Of a stretch of DNA of 64,000 bases, positions 1 to 12,163 are shown piece by piece. The position numbers and the translations under genes are program-made. This stretch comes from Chloranthus sessilifolius. Lineage: Eukaryota; Streptophyta; Magnoliopsida; Chloranthales; Chloranthaceae. The notes below the pieces were generated by a model that saw only the letters and a list, made by a program, of their open reading frames with translations, made no database searches and had not been told where the DNA came from. Every line of letters begins with the position of its first letter. Position 1 is the first letter of the stretch. The DNA lies in the NCBI GenBank assembly GCA_021018995.1, contig CM037588.1:92106765-92170764 (forward strand), written 5' to 3'.

Positions 1-1677
1 GTAGGCTTCAATTCCGCATTAAAAGATAATTTGATTTTATTTGTTGTAGATTAAAAGATAATGTGTAGATAATACCGATATGTGAAAGATCCATATGCCC
101 ATAATTCATGTTTTTCAGGATTAAACAGGTTTTAATCTGAATTTACCCCCAATTTTTCATAAATAAACTTTCAATTGGTGTGATTATATTTATTCATTTC
201 CTTGGAAATGATTTATGTTGGGAAAATTATATATGCAAAATTTATGAAAATAGAGAAGTAAGAAAAATACTCTTTAAATTCACAATGTTTCGAAGGTTAA
301 TTAATTAATACATGGTACAACAATGCTATTTTACTATTAATGTTCACATCACCAAACTATACAATTTGGAGATAGTGTACGCTAATAAGGGTTTGTGAAG
401 GTTACATTCCATGACCTATGTGCATGTTTTAAGAAACCAAGCATACTGTCTTGTTGTAGCTATTTTGGATTCGGTAGGACTACGGCTGCGACTGTGACTG
501 GCCAGCTTAATGCCCTCAGCCGTGGCCTGTGACATCTGGTGCTGGTAGGAGTTCAGGCCTGAGGGGCCATATCTGGGCCTAAAATTCAAGCTCTATTAAT
601 GAACAGGTTGGCCTCTGGGCCTTTGCCTAGGTATAGCTGAATTTTTCACTCAGGTTTGGCCTGAATCCTGTTCATCCCTATGTGGCCTGGATTTTGGGTT
701 CAATGTTCCCATTAAGATAGAGACGGCTTATAATTAATTGAACGATATTTACACCATATTAATGTAAGAAGGAAACAGTTTTTGAGGCCTATTTGTTACA
801 AATATTACCTGAGGTGGAAGTAGCTATTAGGTTGGCGTTGTCATTTTGTCTTCTATTTGAGTTAGGTTTAGTGTGCAGTGAGGAGAGTTCAAAAGAGTTG
901 GTAGAACTGTTTTGTAGGATTGCAGATATCATCAATCTTTATGCGTTGAACTTCAAATAACTTAAGTGTTCGATCATGATGGGTTTTTTACAATGAACTT
1001 GGGCAGATTAAAAAAATTATAATGTTATTCAGTTATCCTTAAGAGTAGCAGTTGCTGAGGATTAAATTAATTAATTGAGAAGACACTTCAATTGAATCAC
1101 AAGTTTCGGATGGCTCTTTTTTGTTTTTGAGATCCTAATATTTGGTTGAATTGCTTAACCATGGACAGTAATTACAGTGACATCCGATACCTGCAAAATC
1201 TGGGTTCAAAACACCTGATCGTTCTTTGAAGGAGGTTTGCTTTGTGAGAAAAATGGTCCCATTGTTGAAGTGCTCAATGTTGAGATGGAGGCCATTGAGA
1301 AAGGATTATCCATAGCGAGAAATCATAACTTTGTGGGATGTGATGCCAGATGAAGGTGTGAAACTCATCGATAAGGGGGACGGTTTGTCAGAGATGGATT
1401 GAGTCATGCTTATGGTAGCCTCCCCGGGTTGTTCTTTCTTTCTTTGTGGGCAATCCCTGTTTTAGGATGGCGGTTCTTTGGGAATGGGAAGAATTTACAT
1501 GCCGCCAAAATGAGAGTATATTCCGAGTTTACTCTGAAAATTAGTAGCCTTTTTCTTCCCTTTCTTGGTGTTGGAGCTGATTGTTGTATTTTTTTGCTTT
1601 AGGAGTTTGTACTTTGTACCTGCTTACTGCGGCTGTGTTGACGCATCATGCCCGGTTTGCCTGATGGTGTATGTATG
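1..1677. other. Unassigned left flank, possible LINE relic
   Basis: No gene is seen with confidence. Around 1230-1355 the + strand reads VEMEAIEKGLSIARNHNF, which resembles the RNase H domain at the end of plant LINE ORF2 proteins (acidic residue followed by an EAIxxGLxxA helix). The following 300 bases, rich in T and TG, could be the LINE 3' region. Reading frames are short and interrupted, so this is only a suggestion. The rest (1-1200) is AT-rich non-coding DNA with no repeat partner inside the window. Confidence 0.3.
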
Positions 1678-1837
1678 TGTTGGTATGTGTACTTGTATGA
1701 GTGTGCGCATATATTGGTGTGTTCCTTGCATTTCGGGTATACTGGTCATCATATTATTGTTTGTTATGAATATAAAGGCTTGGGTAACTCTAACCTAACT
1801 AAGCCTTCTCCTTGTTCTCTATCTCTCATACTCCTCT
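1678..1837 (+). repeat. Copia-1 5' LTR, first part
   Basis: Aligns with the start of the 3' LTR at 22586 (TTGGTRTGTGTACTT, then ATATAAAGGCTTG). The LTR resumes at 5511 after the nested elements and ends at 5631, three bases before the primer binding site. Confidence 0.7.
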
Positions 1838-2668
1838 TGATGCGGGAAAAATCGCACGCTAACCCTAAAATAGCGTAAATCCCACAAGATAGGGGTTAGG
1901 GTTCTCGCTCTTCAATTAAAACAAAAAATAAAAGGGAAAATAGGGGTAGAAGAAGAAGATCCAAAGAATCGCTCCAAGGAAGAAAGTTGGCCTCACACCA
2001 AACCGCAAGCGGGAGAAAAATTACTCTTCTATCGAAAACTCATCTCAAGTTCTCTAGAATTCGCACAATGCAAAACTCATACTTTTCATTCATCATCAAT
2101 ACTAATTCTCATAAGAGATTATAATGTGTATTTATAAAGAAAAAAAAACCCTAAGAATACTACTTAAAATAGAACTCCTAATCAATCATTAAAACTTTTT
2201 AATCTAACGGTCACAATTACTTTCACTATTAATCCCTTTTTTTATTACGTGATCACTTGTGAAGGGTCAAATGATATTCGATTAACGTAAAATTAGTCTT
2301 GTTTGAAAGCTTATCGAAGTAGCCTTCCAACAAAATAAGAATCACACAATTCCGATACATATTGGTAGACTTATGACCACTTTTATGATGGTTGCATAAA
2401 AAGTGACGGGATTAACAGTCACATATCACATATATGTGTTTGACCCCTAAATAATTCAAATAAGGAAACTAGTCTTAAAACAAGTTACTTATTAAAAGAA
2501 TCCTAATAAGAAAGGAAACTAAACCTAGATAAAATATTGCCAAAATTAATGTGCACATAGGTTTTTAACGGGCCTTTTTAAAAAATCCATTTGTGGGTCC
2601 ACTTTCTCTTTTGACGTCTCCTCTTTATCCGACCATGATTCAAACAAGCGAATCTAAAGTTCGCATCA
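1838..2668 (-). repeat. NA1 left LTR (3' LTR)
   Basis: Begins TGATGCGGGAAAA, ends GTTCGCATCA. It carries a minus-strand TATA box (plus-strand TATTTATAAA at 2129-2138) and, at 2305-2328, an inverted repeat GAAAGC...CTTCC that also occurs in family B LTRs. Confidence 0.85.
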
Positions 2669-3721
2669 ATCCCCTCTACTTTGAAAAAGTTCGACCTCGA
2701 ACTTTGGTTGGCATGGATTTTCACGGTCACGATCACAGACAATATATAGGGAGCCTAGTTCGGAAGCGGCTTGAACAAGTAAACAAGATTCCACTCGGGC
2801 TGGATCTGTTTGATCTTCGACTCACCAATGGGAATGGACGTCAACATGCAACCAATACGATCTTGGGACCTGTGGGTCGTGGGTGCGATAGTCTTTATTC
2901 CAAACAATTGTGCTTCAACAATCTCGGGCTCGAGAGGACTGATTGCGGCAAATTGCTCTTCAACGGTCTCGGTCTCTTCAACAGTGTCGGGATTAGCATA
3001 GATATTTGATCATAAGAGGTTCTCATCAACCAGTACCGACTCTTCGACTGATTTTGGGGCTATCAAGGGTTCAGGTAGAAAATCGATAACAATTTTAGGT
3101 GAGATGAGGTCTGCTAGGGTAACGACGATGACGGACTTGTTTTTTTGAACGGGCTTTGGGTTGTAAGTTGTTACGGGGGCTGCAATTAGCATAGATTTTA
3201 CACCGTTAATAGATTCCGTAATGGGTGTAGATTTCACAACGGTTATGGGATGAGAAATTGTTATGGGATTACAACAGACGGTTAGGGTTGGGTTAACGGA
3301 CACGGGTTTTGAAAGCTTAAATCTCAAAGCTTCATGTCTCACGGATATGATTTCTTCTTGTAGTTTGCGGACAAAATCCTCAAGAAATTCTTAAACAAGA
3401 CTCTTGTTTAATGCCTCCGCTATCTGATATGTATTTGTTAACTCACGTCTAATCTCAAGAGTAAATGTTCGATCATATAAAGCTGGCCAATATTGAGGTG
3501 TTAAACTCAAATACCTCAGACTCTGTGATCTAGTTTTCACTGCTTCCCATGCTTGCCTAATCTTACTAATCGTCTAATATAAATCAAGGAGCTTTCGCCG
3601 ATCCACGAACGATCCCATTCTAGCCATCATGAATCCATTCAACTCGTGTGAGGCTTCGATAAACTGTTCTTTACTCATGGACTACACGTGCCGAGTGTTG
3701 AACTTGGCTTTGATACCAATT

Positions 3722-4536
3722 TGATGCGGGAAAATCGCACGCTAACCCTAAAATAGCGTAAGTCCCACAAGTGGGGTTAGGGTTCTCACTTTTCAATTAA
3801 AACAAAAAAATAAAAGGGAAAATAGGGGTAGAAGAAGATCCAAGAAAGAAAGTTGGCCTCACACCAAACCGCAAGCGGGAGAAGAATCACACTTCTATCG
3901 AAAACTCATCTCAAGTTCTCTAGAATTCGCACAAAGCAAAACTCATAATTTTCATTCATCATCAATACTAATTCTAATAAGAGATTACAATGTGTATTTA
4001 TAAAGAAAAAAAAAACCTTAGGAATACTACTTAAAATAAAACTCCTAATCAATCATTAAAACTTTCTAATCTAACAGTCACAATTACTTTCACTATTAAT
4101 CCCGTTTTTTTATTACGCGACCACTTTTGAAGGGTCAAATGATGTCCGATTGACGTGAAATTAGTCTTGTTTGAAAGCTTATCGAAGTAGCTTTCCAACA
4201 AGACAAGAATCACACAATTCCGATACATATTGGTAGACTTATGACCACTTTTCTAATGGTTGCGCAGAAAGTGACAGGATTAACAGTCACATATCACATA
4301 TATGTGTCTGACCCCTAAATAATTCAAATAAGGAAATTAGTCCTAAAACAAGTCACTTATTAAAAGAATCATAATAAGAAAAGAAGCTAAACCTAGATAA
4401 AATATTGCCTAAATTAATGTGCACACGGGTCTTTAACGGGCCTTTTTGAAAAACCCATTTGTGGATCCACTTTCTCTTTTGACGCCTCCTCTTTATCCGA
4501 CCATGATTCAAACAAGCGAATTTAAAGTTCGTGTCA
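3722..4536 (-). repeat. NA1 right LTR (5' LTR)
   Basis: Partner of 1838-2668. The minus-strand TATA box is at 3995-4004 in plus coordinates. The inverted repeat at 4164-4204 has 16-bp arms (GTCTTGTTTGAAAGCT and AGCTTTCCAACAAGAC) around a 9-base loop and lies about 160 bp upstream of the TATA box. Confidence 0.85.
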
Positions 4537-4540
4537 CCTC

Positions 4541-5510
4541 TGATGGGGACATCCGATTCAAGCACCCGCCCATAACATATCGGAGGTGAAGAAGAAACGT
4601 AACTTATCGAAAGAAGAGTAACTTTTAATTGATACGAAATTGATCATATTTGAAAGCTTATCGAAGTAGCTTTCCAACGAGCCAAAATTTGAGCAATTCC
4701 GACAAGTATTGAAAAAGTTATGGTCAATTTTCGGAGGCTGCACATAAAGTGACGAATTTCAAGAATCCTAATTGAATTAGGATTAATTTCTTTTATTATT
4801 TTATTTTAGAAAGTAAGAGTTGTTTCTTTTATTAGAAATAAGATTAGTTTCCTTATTGTTTAGGACTTTATTGTTTTAGAAGAATTAGGATATTTCTTTT
4901 ATTTGAATTAGGAATTAGAGTTATACTAAGATTTCTAATTTTATGCATTGGTTAGCCTATTTAAAGGCTTGTAAACACTTTTATTATTACTTTTTGGTTA
5001 ATGAAAATTGCTTATGCAAAATTGAGAGTTTTAACTTTCGTGAGGGCGTGATTATCTCAAAACGGAGAGCGATTCTTCGATTCCCACTTGCGGTTTGGTG
5101 TGAGGCCAACTCTTCTTCCATCTCTATTTTCTTTAGATCTACGGTTTGCGTAAGTAGCGTAATCCTAATTATTTTATTGATCTCATAAAAGCCCTAAATC
5201 AATATTTTGTTCATCATTAATTTTATTAGCCTTTTATTTTCGTTTGGTATCGAGAGAACCCGCTTGCGAGTTCGTTCGACGCCCTAAAACTATCCGAGAT
5301 CTAGCCGTTCATAAGAACCCTAGTCTTCTAGATCCGCGATAGGGAACGTACACGAAAGTAACGCTATTTTGGACCGAAATTAAATCACCTAATTGAATTT
5401 CTAGGATTTTCGTGGTAATTTGTTATGAGAAATTAGTATTATTTTTTTTATTAAATTAATTTTAATCCTAATCTCAGCCCTAACATTGCATTTAGTAAGT
5501 TCCCGCATCA
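4541..5510 (+). repeat. Solo LTR of family B inside the Copia-1 5' LTR
   Basis: Reverse-complement match to the LTRs of element B at 36788-37890 and 40009-41121. It starts TGATGGGGACATCC and ends AGTTCCCGCATCA. No internal sequence or partner LTR is attached, so it is a solo LTR left by recombination. The flanks (TCCTC / ACCTT) allow only a degraded target duplication. NA1 lies against its left edge. Confidence 0.8.
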
Positions 5511-5631
5511 ACCTTTCTTCTCCAATCTTCTATCTGATATCTCTAACCCTAAGCCTAAAACTACTAACCGAACCCTAAAACTACCAACCTAAAACACTAT
5601 TTGCCTAATCCTAAACCTCTCCTTTCTTTTA

Positions 5632-6424
5632 TTTGGTATCAAATCAGGACCCGATGAGCTCATCTGTAGTCGTCAGTCGCCACTCGCCGCGTCATGAGCT
5701 CTATTGACGACAACATGAAGGCATGATGACGTCAACAGGTCAAAATGTTTGATCGCCATTTGACCTGAAAAAATCAATCCATTCAAATCAGTTTTGCATT
5801 TACGCCATCTTTTTCCCTTGGAGCAAGTGGCTCTAACGTCGTTTTGGCCATCTTCAATTTTACCGCCAGATTCGCTAACTTTGCATATGCTGGCATCTGA
5901 GGAGTATTCTGACCATGATTGAGGTATGATCATGTTCTGAAAATGGATTTGGGACCTAACTTTGTGCTTTTGGAGTATTGGACGAGATATGATGAATCTC
6001 GTGACTCAATATTCAGTTCACATCTTCTTTAAGCTTCGGCTGACTTTTTGGTTTCTTTCATGTATTTTTACGTTCAATCTATATTGAGATTGTTCGGACA
6101 TATGAACACCATCGGTATGGTTGCTGCACTATATTGAGATTGTTCCACCATATGGGTATATGTGATGGGTTACCTTTTGACGAATTTCATCATATTTGTC
6201 ATTAGCGAATCTTAGTTTTGTTGAGTGGTGGGCTACCCAATCTGAGTTCTGTTTGTGAATGTTAACTGTTTTGGTTGAATATCATGTCAGTTGAATTGTC
6301 AGATTTTTATTTTTTTATGCTGATCAAAATTGTTTCAGAATGGTTGTAAAATTTTTGCATTGAATTTGTGCTTTTGCTCTCTTGGTTTGAGGACTTGTTT
6401 GCTTAGTGACTGCTTGTTGCAGAT
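5632..6424 (+). other. Copia-1 leader and 5' internal region
   Basis: This stretch follows the Met-type primer binding site at 5634 and precedes the protease-like region. No frame longer than about 90 codons and no convincing gag motif was seen. It is probably decayed leader and gag, or foreign sequence. Confidence 0.4.
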
Positions 6425-6591
6425 TTGATGGCTTCAATTTCGGGCATATCTGGTTCTGAGTTCAATACTATGCCCCTTGATTTACTTTTTGCCTCAATTT
6501 TGACTGTCACTTCTACATCGTCATTATACTGGGTGATTGACCAAATGACTAGAGATTCTCAAGGCTATTCTTCTTATTCTCCTCCATCATT

Positions 6592-6803
6592 TATTTTTAT
6601 TTTTATCGGTAATAGAAACTATATTGAAAACAGCAAGACACTGAAAGACCAATACAACAACGACTACACCAACCAAAACAGAAACAAAAGAGAAAGAAAG
6701 AAAAAAACATCCAACAACACACCACAATCGTAGGCGGCCCAACTTAACCCGGATCCCAAATATAGAGTTGTGACTAACACCAATCCCACCTCTAGCCACC
6801 CAA
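6592..6803 (-). mobile_element. Truncated retroposon (LINE or SINE tail) with 16-bp TSD
   Basis: Flanked by an exact 16-bp duplication, ATTCTCCTCCATCATT, at 6576-6591 and 6804-6819. The insert starts on the + strand with TATTTTTATTTTTATCGG, which is an A-rich tail read backwards, so the copy is in minus orientation. The body is T-rich on the element strand with GTTTT/CTTTT runs, as in plant L1 3' ends, and its end ACCGATAAAAA resembles the tail at 54651-54675. It interrupts the copia protease region. Confidence 0.75.
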
Positions 6804-7403
6804 ATTCTCCTCCATCATTATCTTCTCAAGTTTGGTTGACTGATGGTTCCTCAACTCCTGTTATAGGCATCGGGACCACCTCGATATTATCTTCCCTCTC
6901 TCTGTCTCATGTCCTTCATGTTCCCCATTTACCTACTAGTTTGTTGTTTGTTAGTATTCTTTCAAGCTTTTAAACTACTCCATTACTTTTTATCCCTCCT
7001 ATTGTCTTGTTCTAGATCTAACTACAAGAGAATTGTTGGTAAGGGCATTAAAACATGACTATACTATGTGGATGTTGAAATACTTGTTCTTCTGCTTCTA
7101 GTATTGTCATGACTCCATTGATCTTCTATCCTGCTTTCATTTTCGCTAGTCTGGGTAAACTTTCACCATGGCATGCCAAATTAAGACATTTTAAAATGGT
7201 TCGCATATCTTCCAAGTTTCAATGTGAGATTTGTGCGTTTCTAAACAAGTCAGAAATGTTTATCCTTTCCGTGGGCGCAGGTGCAACTACCCTTTTGAGT
7301 TGGTTCATTCTGATGCTTGGGGTCCATCTCCTTTCTCTTGAGGGATTGCGCTATTGTGTTGTTTTTATCGATGACTGCACCGGTGTTTCAGTATGGTACA
7401 TCC

Positions 7404-7428
7404 GGGGGGGGGGGGGGGGGGGGGGGGG
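7404..7428 (+). repeat. Poly-G run, 25 bases
   Basis: Uninterrupted G25 inside the decayed copia integrase region. Homopolymer G runs of this length are unusual in plant DNA and are a likely spot for sequencing or assembly length error. Confidence 0.9.
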
Positions 7429-8810
7429 TTTACTTCTCATTCTGTTACTCGATATCTTAAAGATCATAGGATTGTGCATTAATTTTCATGTACCTATACC
7501 TAAACTCCTCCACAAAATGGAGTTGCTGAACACAAATATAAGCATCTTATTGGAGTTACTCAGTCATTATTGAGGGGCATGGATGTGCCTAACACCTACT
7601 GGTCAATGACCTTACTCACTCCCTGTTTTTCGATTTATCGCACTTGCTTTTTCTAGGACCTTCTTCACCCTAATAAGCATAAATTTGATGATTGGTCAAT
7701 TAAATGCATGTTGGTTGGCTACTTGAGGGTGTCTAAGGGATATCGTTTCTATGATCCCAAAGCACGTCGAATTTTTTACTTGATGGACATAACCTTTTTT
7801 ATCATGTACCTTATTTCTCTCCTCATTGCTAGGAGTCCACTGTTAGGCCTGCAACTATTATTCCTACTCTTCTCGACCAAATCCTCCTCATCACCTTCTA
7901 TTGGTTTTATTCAACCTCCTTTACCACAACCTAATCATACTCCCTTATCTGCTAGGCCTCCTTTACAACAGCAAAGCAGTATCATACAAATGTTCATAGA
8001 CATGAGCTTGTGACATCCTTTATCAGGCCTCATCCTTAGTTCTCTATGAATGTAGGTCCGGTTGAGAGTTCTACCCCCTTGCATCATCTAACTAATTTGG
8101 TTGCAGATTTTCCCACTACTCTTGCTCCCTTACTAGCTGTTACTTTAGATCTTGATTTATTATTGCTCTTTGCAAGGGGGTTCATTCTTGTGTTACCCTT
8201 TATCCTCTTGCTAAGTATGTGGGGTACCAAACTGCGTCCTTGTCTTACAGGGCTTTTCTCTCTGAGATTGATGTTGTTACTACCCCTTGTTTTGTCTATG
8301 ATGCGCCTTCCCATCCTGCATGGAAGGCCTCTATAGTGGATGAGATGAATGCCTTTGAGAGTAATGACACACGGAAATGGTCTCTCTTCCTCTTAGCAGG
8401 ATAAATGGGTTTTTGCTGTTAAACGTAATCCAAATGGCAGTGTTGCTTGATGTAAGGCATGTCTCGTTGCTTGGGGATAACTCAGACTTATGAGATTAAT
8501 TATGATGCCACTTCTTCCCTTGTGGCTAAGTTGACTTCTGTGCCTGTCCTCTCTGCCATTGCGGCCAATAAAAAATTAGCCCCTTTATCAGTTGGATGAA
8601 AAATGCATTTCTTAATGGTGAGCTTACGGAGGAGATTTATATGGATCCTCCATCTTGCTTTCTGCTTCAGGGGAAGATTGGGAAAGAAGTGCAGCTTTAG
8701 AAAGTTCATATATTGTTTGATGCAGTCGCCCCATGCCTAGTTTCAGCGTTTTAGGGGAGTGGTCATCTGTATGAGATTTCAAAGATGCCGCTCAGAGCAC
8801 ACAATCTTCT

Positions 8811-8875
8811 TTTTATTGATGGAAAAGCTGGGATTAAACCCACGATCTTGAGTTTGCAATAATGTCAGCTTTAGA
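8811..8875 (-). repeat. tRNA-like SINE relic
   Basis: The minus strand reads GTGGGTTTAATCCCAGC, close to a pol III B box (GGTTCRANNCC), followed by a short spacer and an A-rich end. It resembles the element at 33757-33845 (shared AGCTGGGATTRAACC on the + strand). It sits inside copia RT sequence. Boundaries are approximate. Confidence 0.5.
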
Positions 8876-9235
8876 TCATACTATCTTCTATCAATCTGGT
8901 CTTGCTGGCCACACGGCCTTCCTGGTTTATGTTGTTGATATTGTGCTTACATGTGTTGATTCATCCAATCGTATTTTTGAAGTGAAAAACTTAGGCAGCC
9001 TAAATACTTTCTTAGCTTCGAGGTTGCTAGATCGAAGTTATATATTTTTCTTTCTCAAAAGAAATATCTTCAGATTTGCTGAGAGATACTGGTATGCTTG
9101 GATGTAAGTCTGCTTCCTCTCCTATGGATTCTAAGCATTCTCTTCATGAGAGAGTGAGGGGGAGTTATTATTTGACCCTTGGATCAACGTCATGTGGGGT
9201 GATTGATTTATTTTACCCTTCCAAGACTGGAAGTT

Positions 9236-11798
9236 TGTAACAGCCCGGATTTTCGAACCCGGAAGTGCCATCAGGACCGCCCATAAGGCGATCTCCGAAC
9301 GAACTTACGAACATTTGGTACATCCACACACAAAGAGGAAACAAAGCACATATTTTAACTAAGCAAATAGAGTCATCGTAAGGAATTAAATCTCCAATTT
9401 GATATAATGACAACGTTCGTATCATAACAAAAGATGGTTCTAATCCCATACAAATCATATGGACAAAAGAACCGAACGGAACCACTAGTGATGAATAACT
9501 ATCACCAAAACATGGTTCGCAAAATAATACAGTACTACATAATTACATAAGTTCTAACAAAAATTGGCTAGACGTACCAAGCCTTACAATCAAATCTCAA
9601 AATAAGTACAGCTCTGCCCACTAGAAAAACTCGTCAGGAGGGGGCTCAGTCTCCTCCTCTGGTATGTACTCAGGGTCCTCAGGATCTATGTCCTCAGTAC
9701 CCGCATCTACACTTGTACCTGTGACATATAGTCGAGGGGTGAACTAACATCTAAGTTCAATAGGAAAACATAACTAACATGCATATTTTCACATCACACA
9801 TATATCTCATGACATAATTCAAAACACGCTTTTCTTGCTTAGAATCACAATTTAAAAGTTTTTAAATTGACACGAAATGAATATCTTATGCATATTTCAA
9901 AACACACTTATCATGGTTGTTAAAACTTGTTCTTATAACACAGAAATTTAAATCAATTACTTAAATACAATCTCGAGCATATAGCATCGAGAGCCACACA
10001 TATACCGATGGGAACCCAAACCATCGTCGTTCAATGAACAATTTACACAATGCCCTAAGCCCCTTCGAACGAGGTGACTTGTGCCGAATGAAGTATTACC
10101 GCAGAATGATAATCAAAAAACGGATATCCCGCCGTACCGGAGCACATAGGTTCGTTCCGCATGAATTCTTAAATCAAAGTGCGAAATTTAACTTATAATT
10201 TATCACCGTGAATTGTGGTAGTTTATACTAGGTTTGAAGTTTTAATATTCAATGCTCACAAACACACATAGCTGATTCTTTCTGATGTCACATACACACA
10301 AAATTGATTTCACACACACAACAAACACATAATCTTTCGGAGTGCACATACACACACACACCTTTCACATTTAAAACCGTAAAAGAATTTCATGCTCATC
10401 ATTGACAAAATTCATATTTCACACACTTTCATCACATCACAAAATTCATGATAGTTGTAATCAAATGCACGTGTTACTGAATTTTCCCTACTTCAATGCA
10501 AAGCCAAAACGAATGCTTCTTATTCCGAGCTAGCTCTCCTAGCATATACTCACGCTCACACCTAAAACACGCAAATTTACTTCCCGTAAGTCATAAATGA
10601 CAAGAAACAGGAAGACTAAAAGTCCCACACAGTTCTCCTTCCGAAAAACTGAAAAAATTCTGAATATGTCCAAATCGATCGATTGATTCCCAAACCGATC
10701 GATTGTTTTCCAAAATCAATCAATCGAAATATATTTCGATCGGTCGGTTTCATCAGAAAACCAACACATTTCCCATGTTACAATCCGATCGATCAGTTCC
10801 CAAATCGATCGATCGGTTTCCAGATCGATCGATCGGTTTCCAGATCGATCGATCGGTTTCCAGATCGATCGATCGGTTTCCAGATCGATCGATCGGTTTC
10901 CAGATCGATCGATCGAATTCCATTTCGATCGATCGGTTCCTTCAGATAACCACACACTTCTGATGCCCTAATCCGATCGATCGGTTCGCAAATCAATCGA
11001 TCGAATTCCATTTCAATCGATCGGTTTCTTCACAAACCCCTCCAACATGCTCACTGTTTTCTCAAATCGATCGATTAGTGTTCAAACCAATCAATCGATT
11101 TCACAAATCGATCGATCGAATTTCATTTCAATCGATCGGTTTCTCCAAAAACTTTCATACTTTTACTTTGGCAAAATCGATCGATCGGATACTTATTTCG
11201 ATCGATCGGTTTTGTCAAATTTCTCACATACACGGGTTTCAACTTCCCAAACTTATTTTTCTTCAAATTTAACTTCTTTTCTTCTAATTTTTCACCCACA
11301 TCGTACATAAAGTCTACTATAACTAAAAATCATAATTTTACATAAGTTTCCTCACCTTTAATTGATCGATTCCTCGATCCACGAGCTCACGTCCAAGTGA
11401 GGGTTTCAGAGTTGAAATATTTGAGATTCTCTTCGAACCTCCATCCCTGAACTCCACGCACAGTTCCAATCTTGCACCCACACACTAATTTATGGTTCTC
11501 CTTTCTTTTTTCTCTTCTCAATAAATTTTCACCAATCAAAGCAAGAGAAATGAATTCTCTTATCCAATTGGCTTTTATACTTAAAAGCATAGTGTTAGCG
11601 TTTTAAGCTGATACTCCGTACTTCGGTGATTGTTACCTCATCAAATGGTTCTTACACTTCCTAAGTCTTTCTTTTTCACTCAAGATTCATTCCAACTCAT
11701 CAGATCACTTTAATATTTTAATATTCTCTGGTGCGTGACCAGTCGGGCACGCACACCAAGACTGATTGTTCAAAAGTTGAAATTTTCGGGACTTCACA
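9236..11798 (-). repeat. Gypsy-1 left LTR (3' LTR), 2563 bp
   Basis: Matches 19141-21585. It holds AC-rich stretches (10260-10370) and a cluster of CGATCGATCG-type palindromes at 10676-11212. It is about 118 bp longer than its partner, mainly because of a 20-bp tandem array at 10804-10916. A minus-strand TATA-like site (GTATAAAAGCC) lies near 11575 and another candidate near 10225. Confidence 0.9.
10676..11212. repeat. CCGATCGATCGG palindrome cluster (Gypsy-1 left LTR)
   Basis: More than a dozen 12-bp palindromes or near-palindromes of the type CCGATCGATCGG or TCGATCGATCGA. Most are separated by 8-base spacers of varying sequence (TTCCCAAA, ATTCCATT, TTCGCAAA), giving a 20-bp centre-to-centre period. 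Five tandem 20-bp units (ATCGATCGATCGGTTTCCAG) occupy 10804-10903. Reading frames across this tract (SIDRS-type peptides) are a by-product and not genes. Confidence 0.9.
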
Positions 11799-12163
11799 TT
11801 CTCCCCTCGGGAATTTTCATCCTCGAAAATGAACCTAAGGAACTCAGTCGCAAAACGCGACCCAAAAGCTTATGTCAACGAATCTATTCACACATAGTAA
11901 AGACAATATCCACACAGTTAACCACACACATTGCAGACATGTCCATACAAATCTAATCATACACATTGAAGACATCCACTCCCTGCATGAAAACGCATCT
12001 GCAATTGCATATAATCAAAATAAAACTCCCATTCATAGGCAAAAATGAACATTCCCATAAAAAAATTTTAAAATTTACAAACTATCCACATCTAAAATAT
12101 ATACCATCCAAAAGTGGTAACAATGCCATGATAGTTTAAAATTTTACATATCATTTTCCCGAA

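Larger units (their letters stand above)
1838..4536 (-). mobile_element. Short non-autonomous gypsy-type LTR element (NA1), TSD CCTCT
   Basis: LTRs 1838-2668 and 3722-4536 both begin TGATGCGGGAAAA and end in TCA. An exact 5-bp target duplication, CCTCT, is at 1833-1837 and 4537-4541. Immediately left of the right LTR lies the reverse complement of a Met-tRNA primer site (TGGTATCAAAGCCAAG), so the element runs right to left. The internal part is only about 1.05 kb. It has a gag-like stretch with no recognisable protease, RT or integrase, and is broken. The LTRs look a few per cent apart by eye, suggesting fairly recent insertion. It lies at the first base of the family B solo LTR. Confidence 0.85.

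Noticed and set aside
1399-1878. An exon of a host protein at 1.4-1.9 kb
   Set aside because: The frames are low-complexity and hydrophobic, cross into a copia LTR, and match no family.
10683-11310. Open frames rich in SIDRS/DRSIG peptides, on both strands
   Set aside because: They are the GATCGATC palindrome repeats read in any frame; no domain, and the repeats have a DNA-level explanation.
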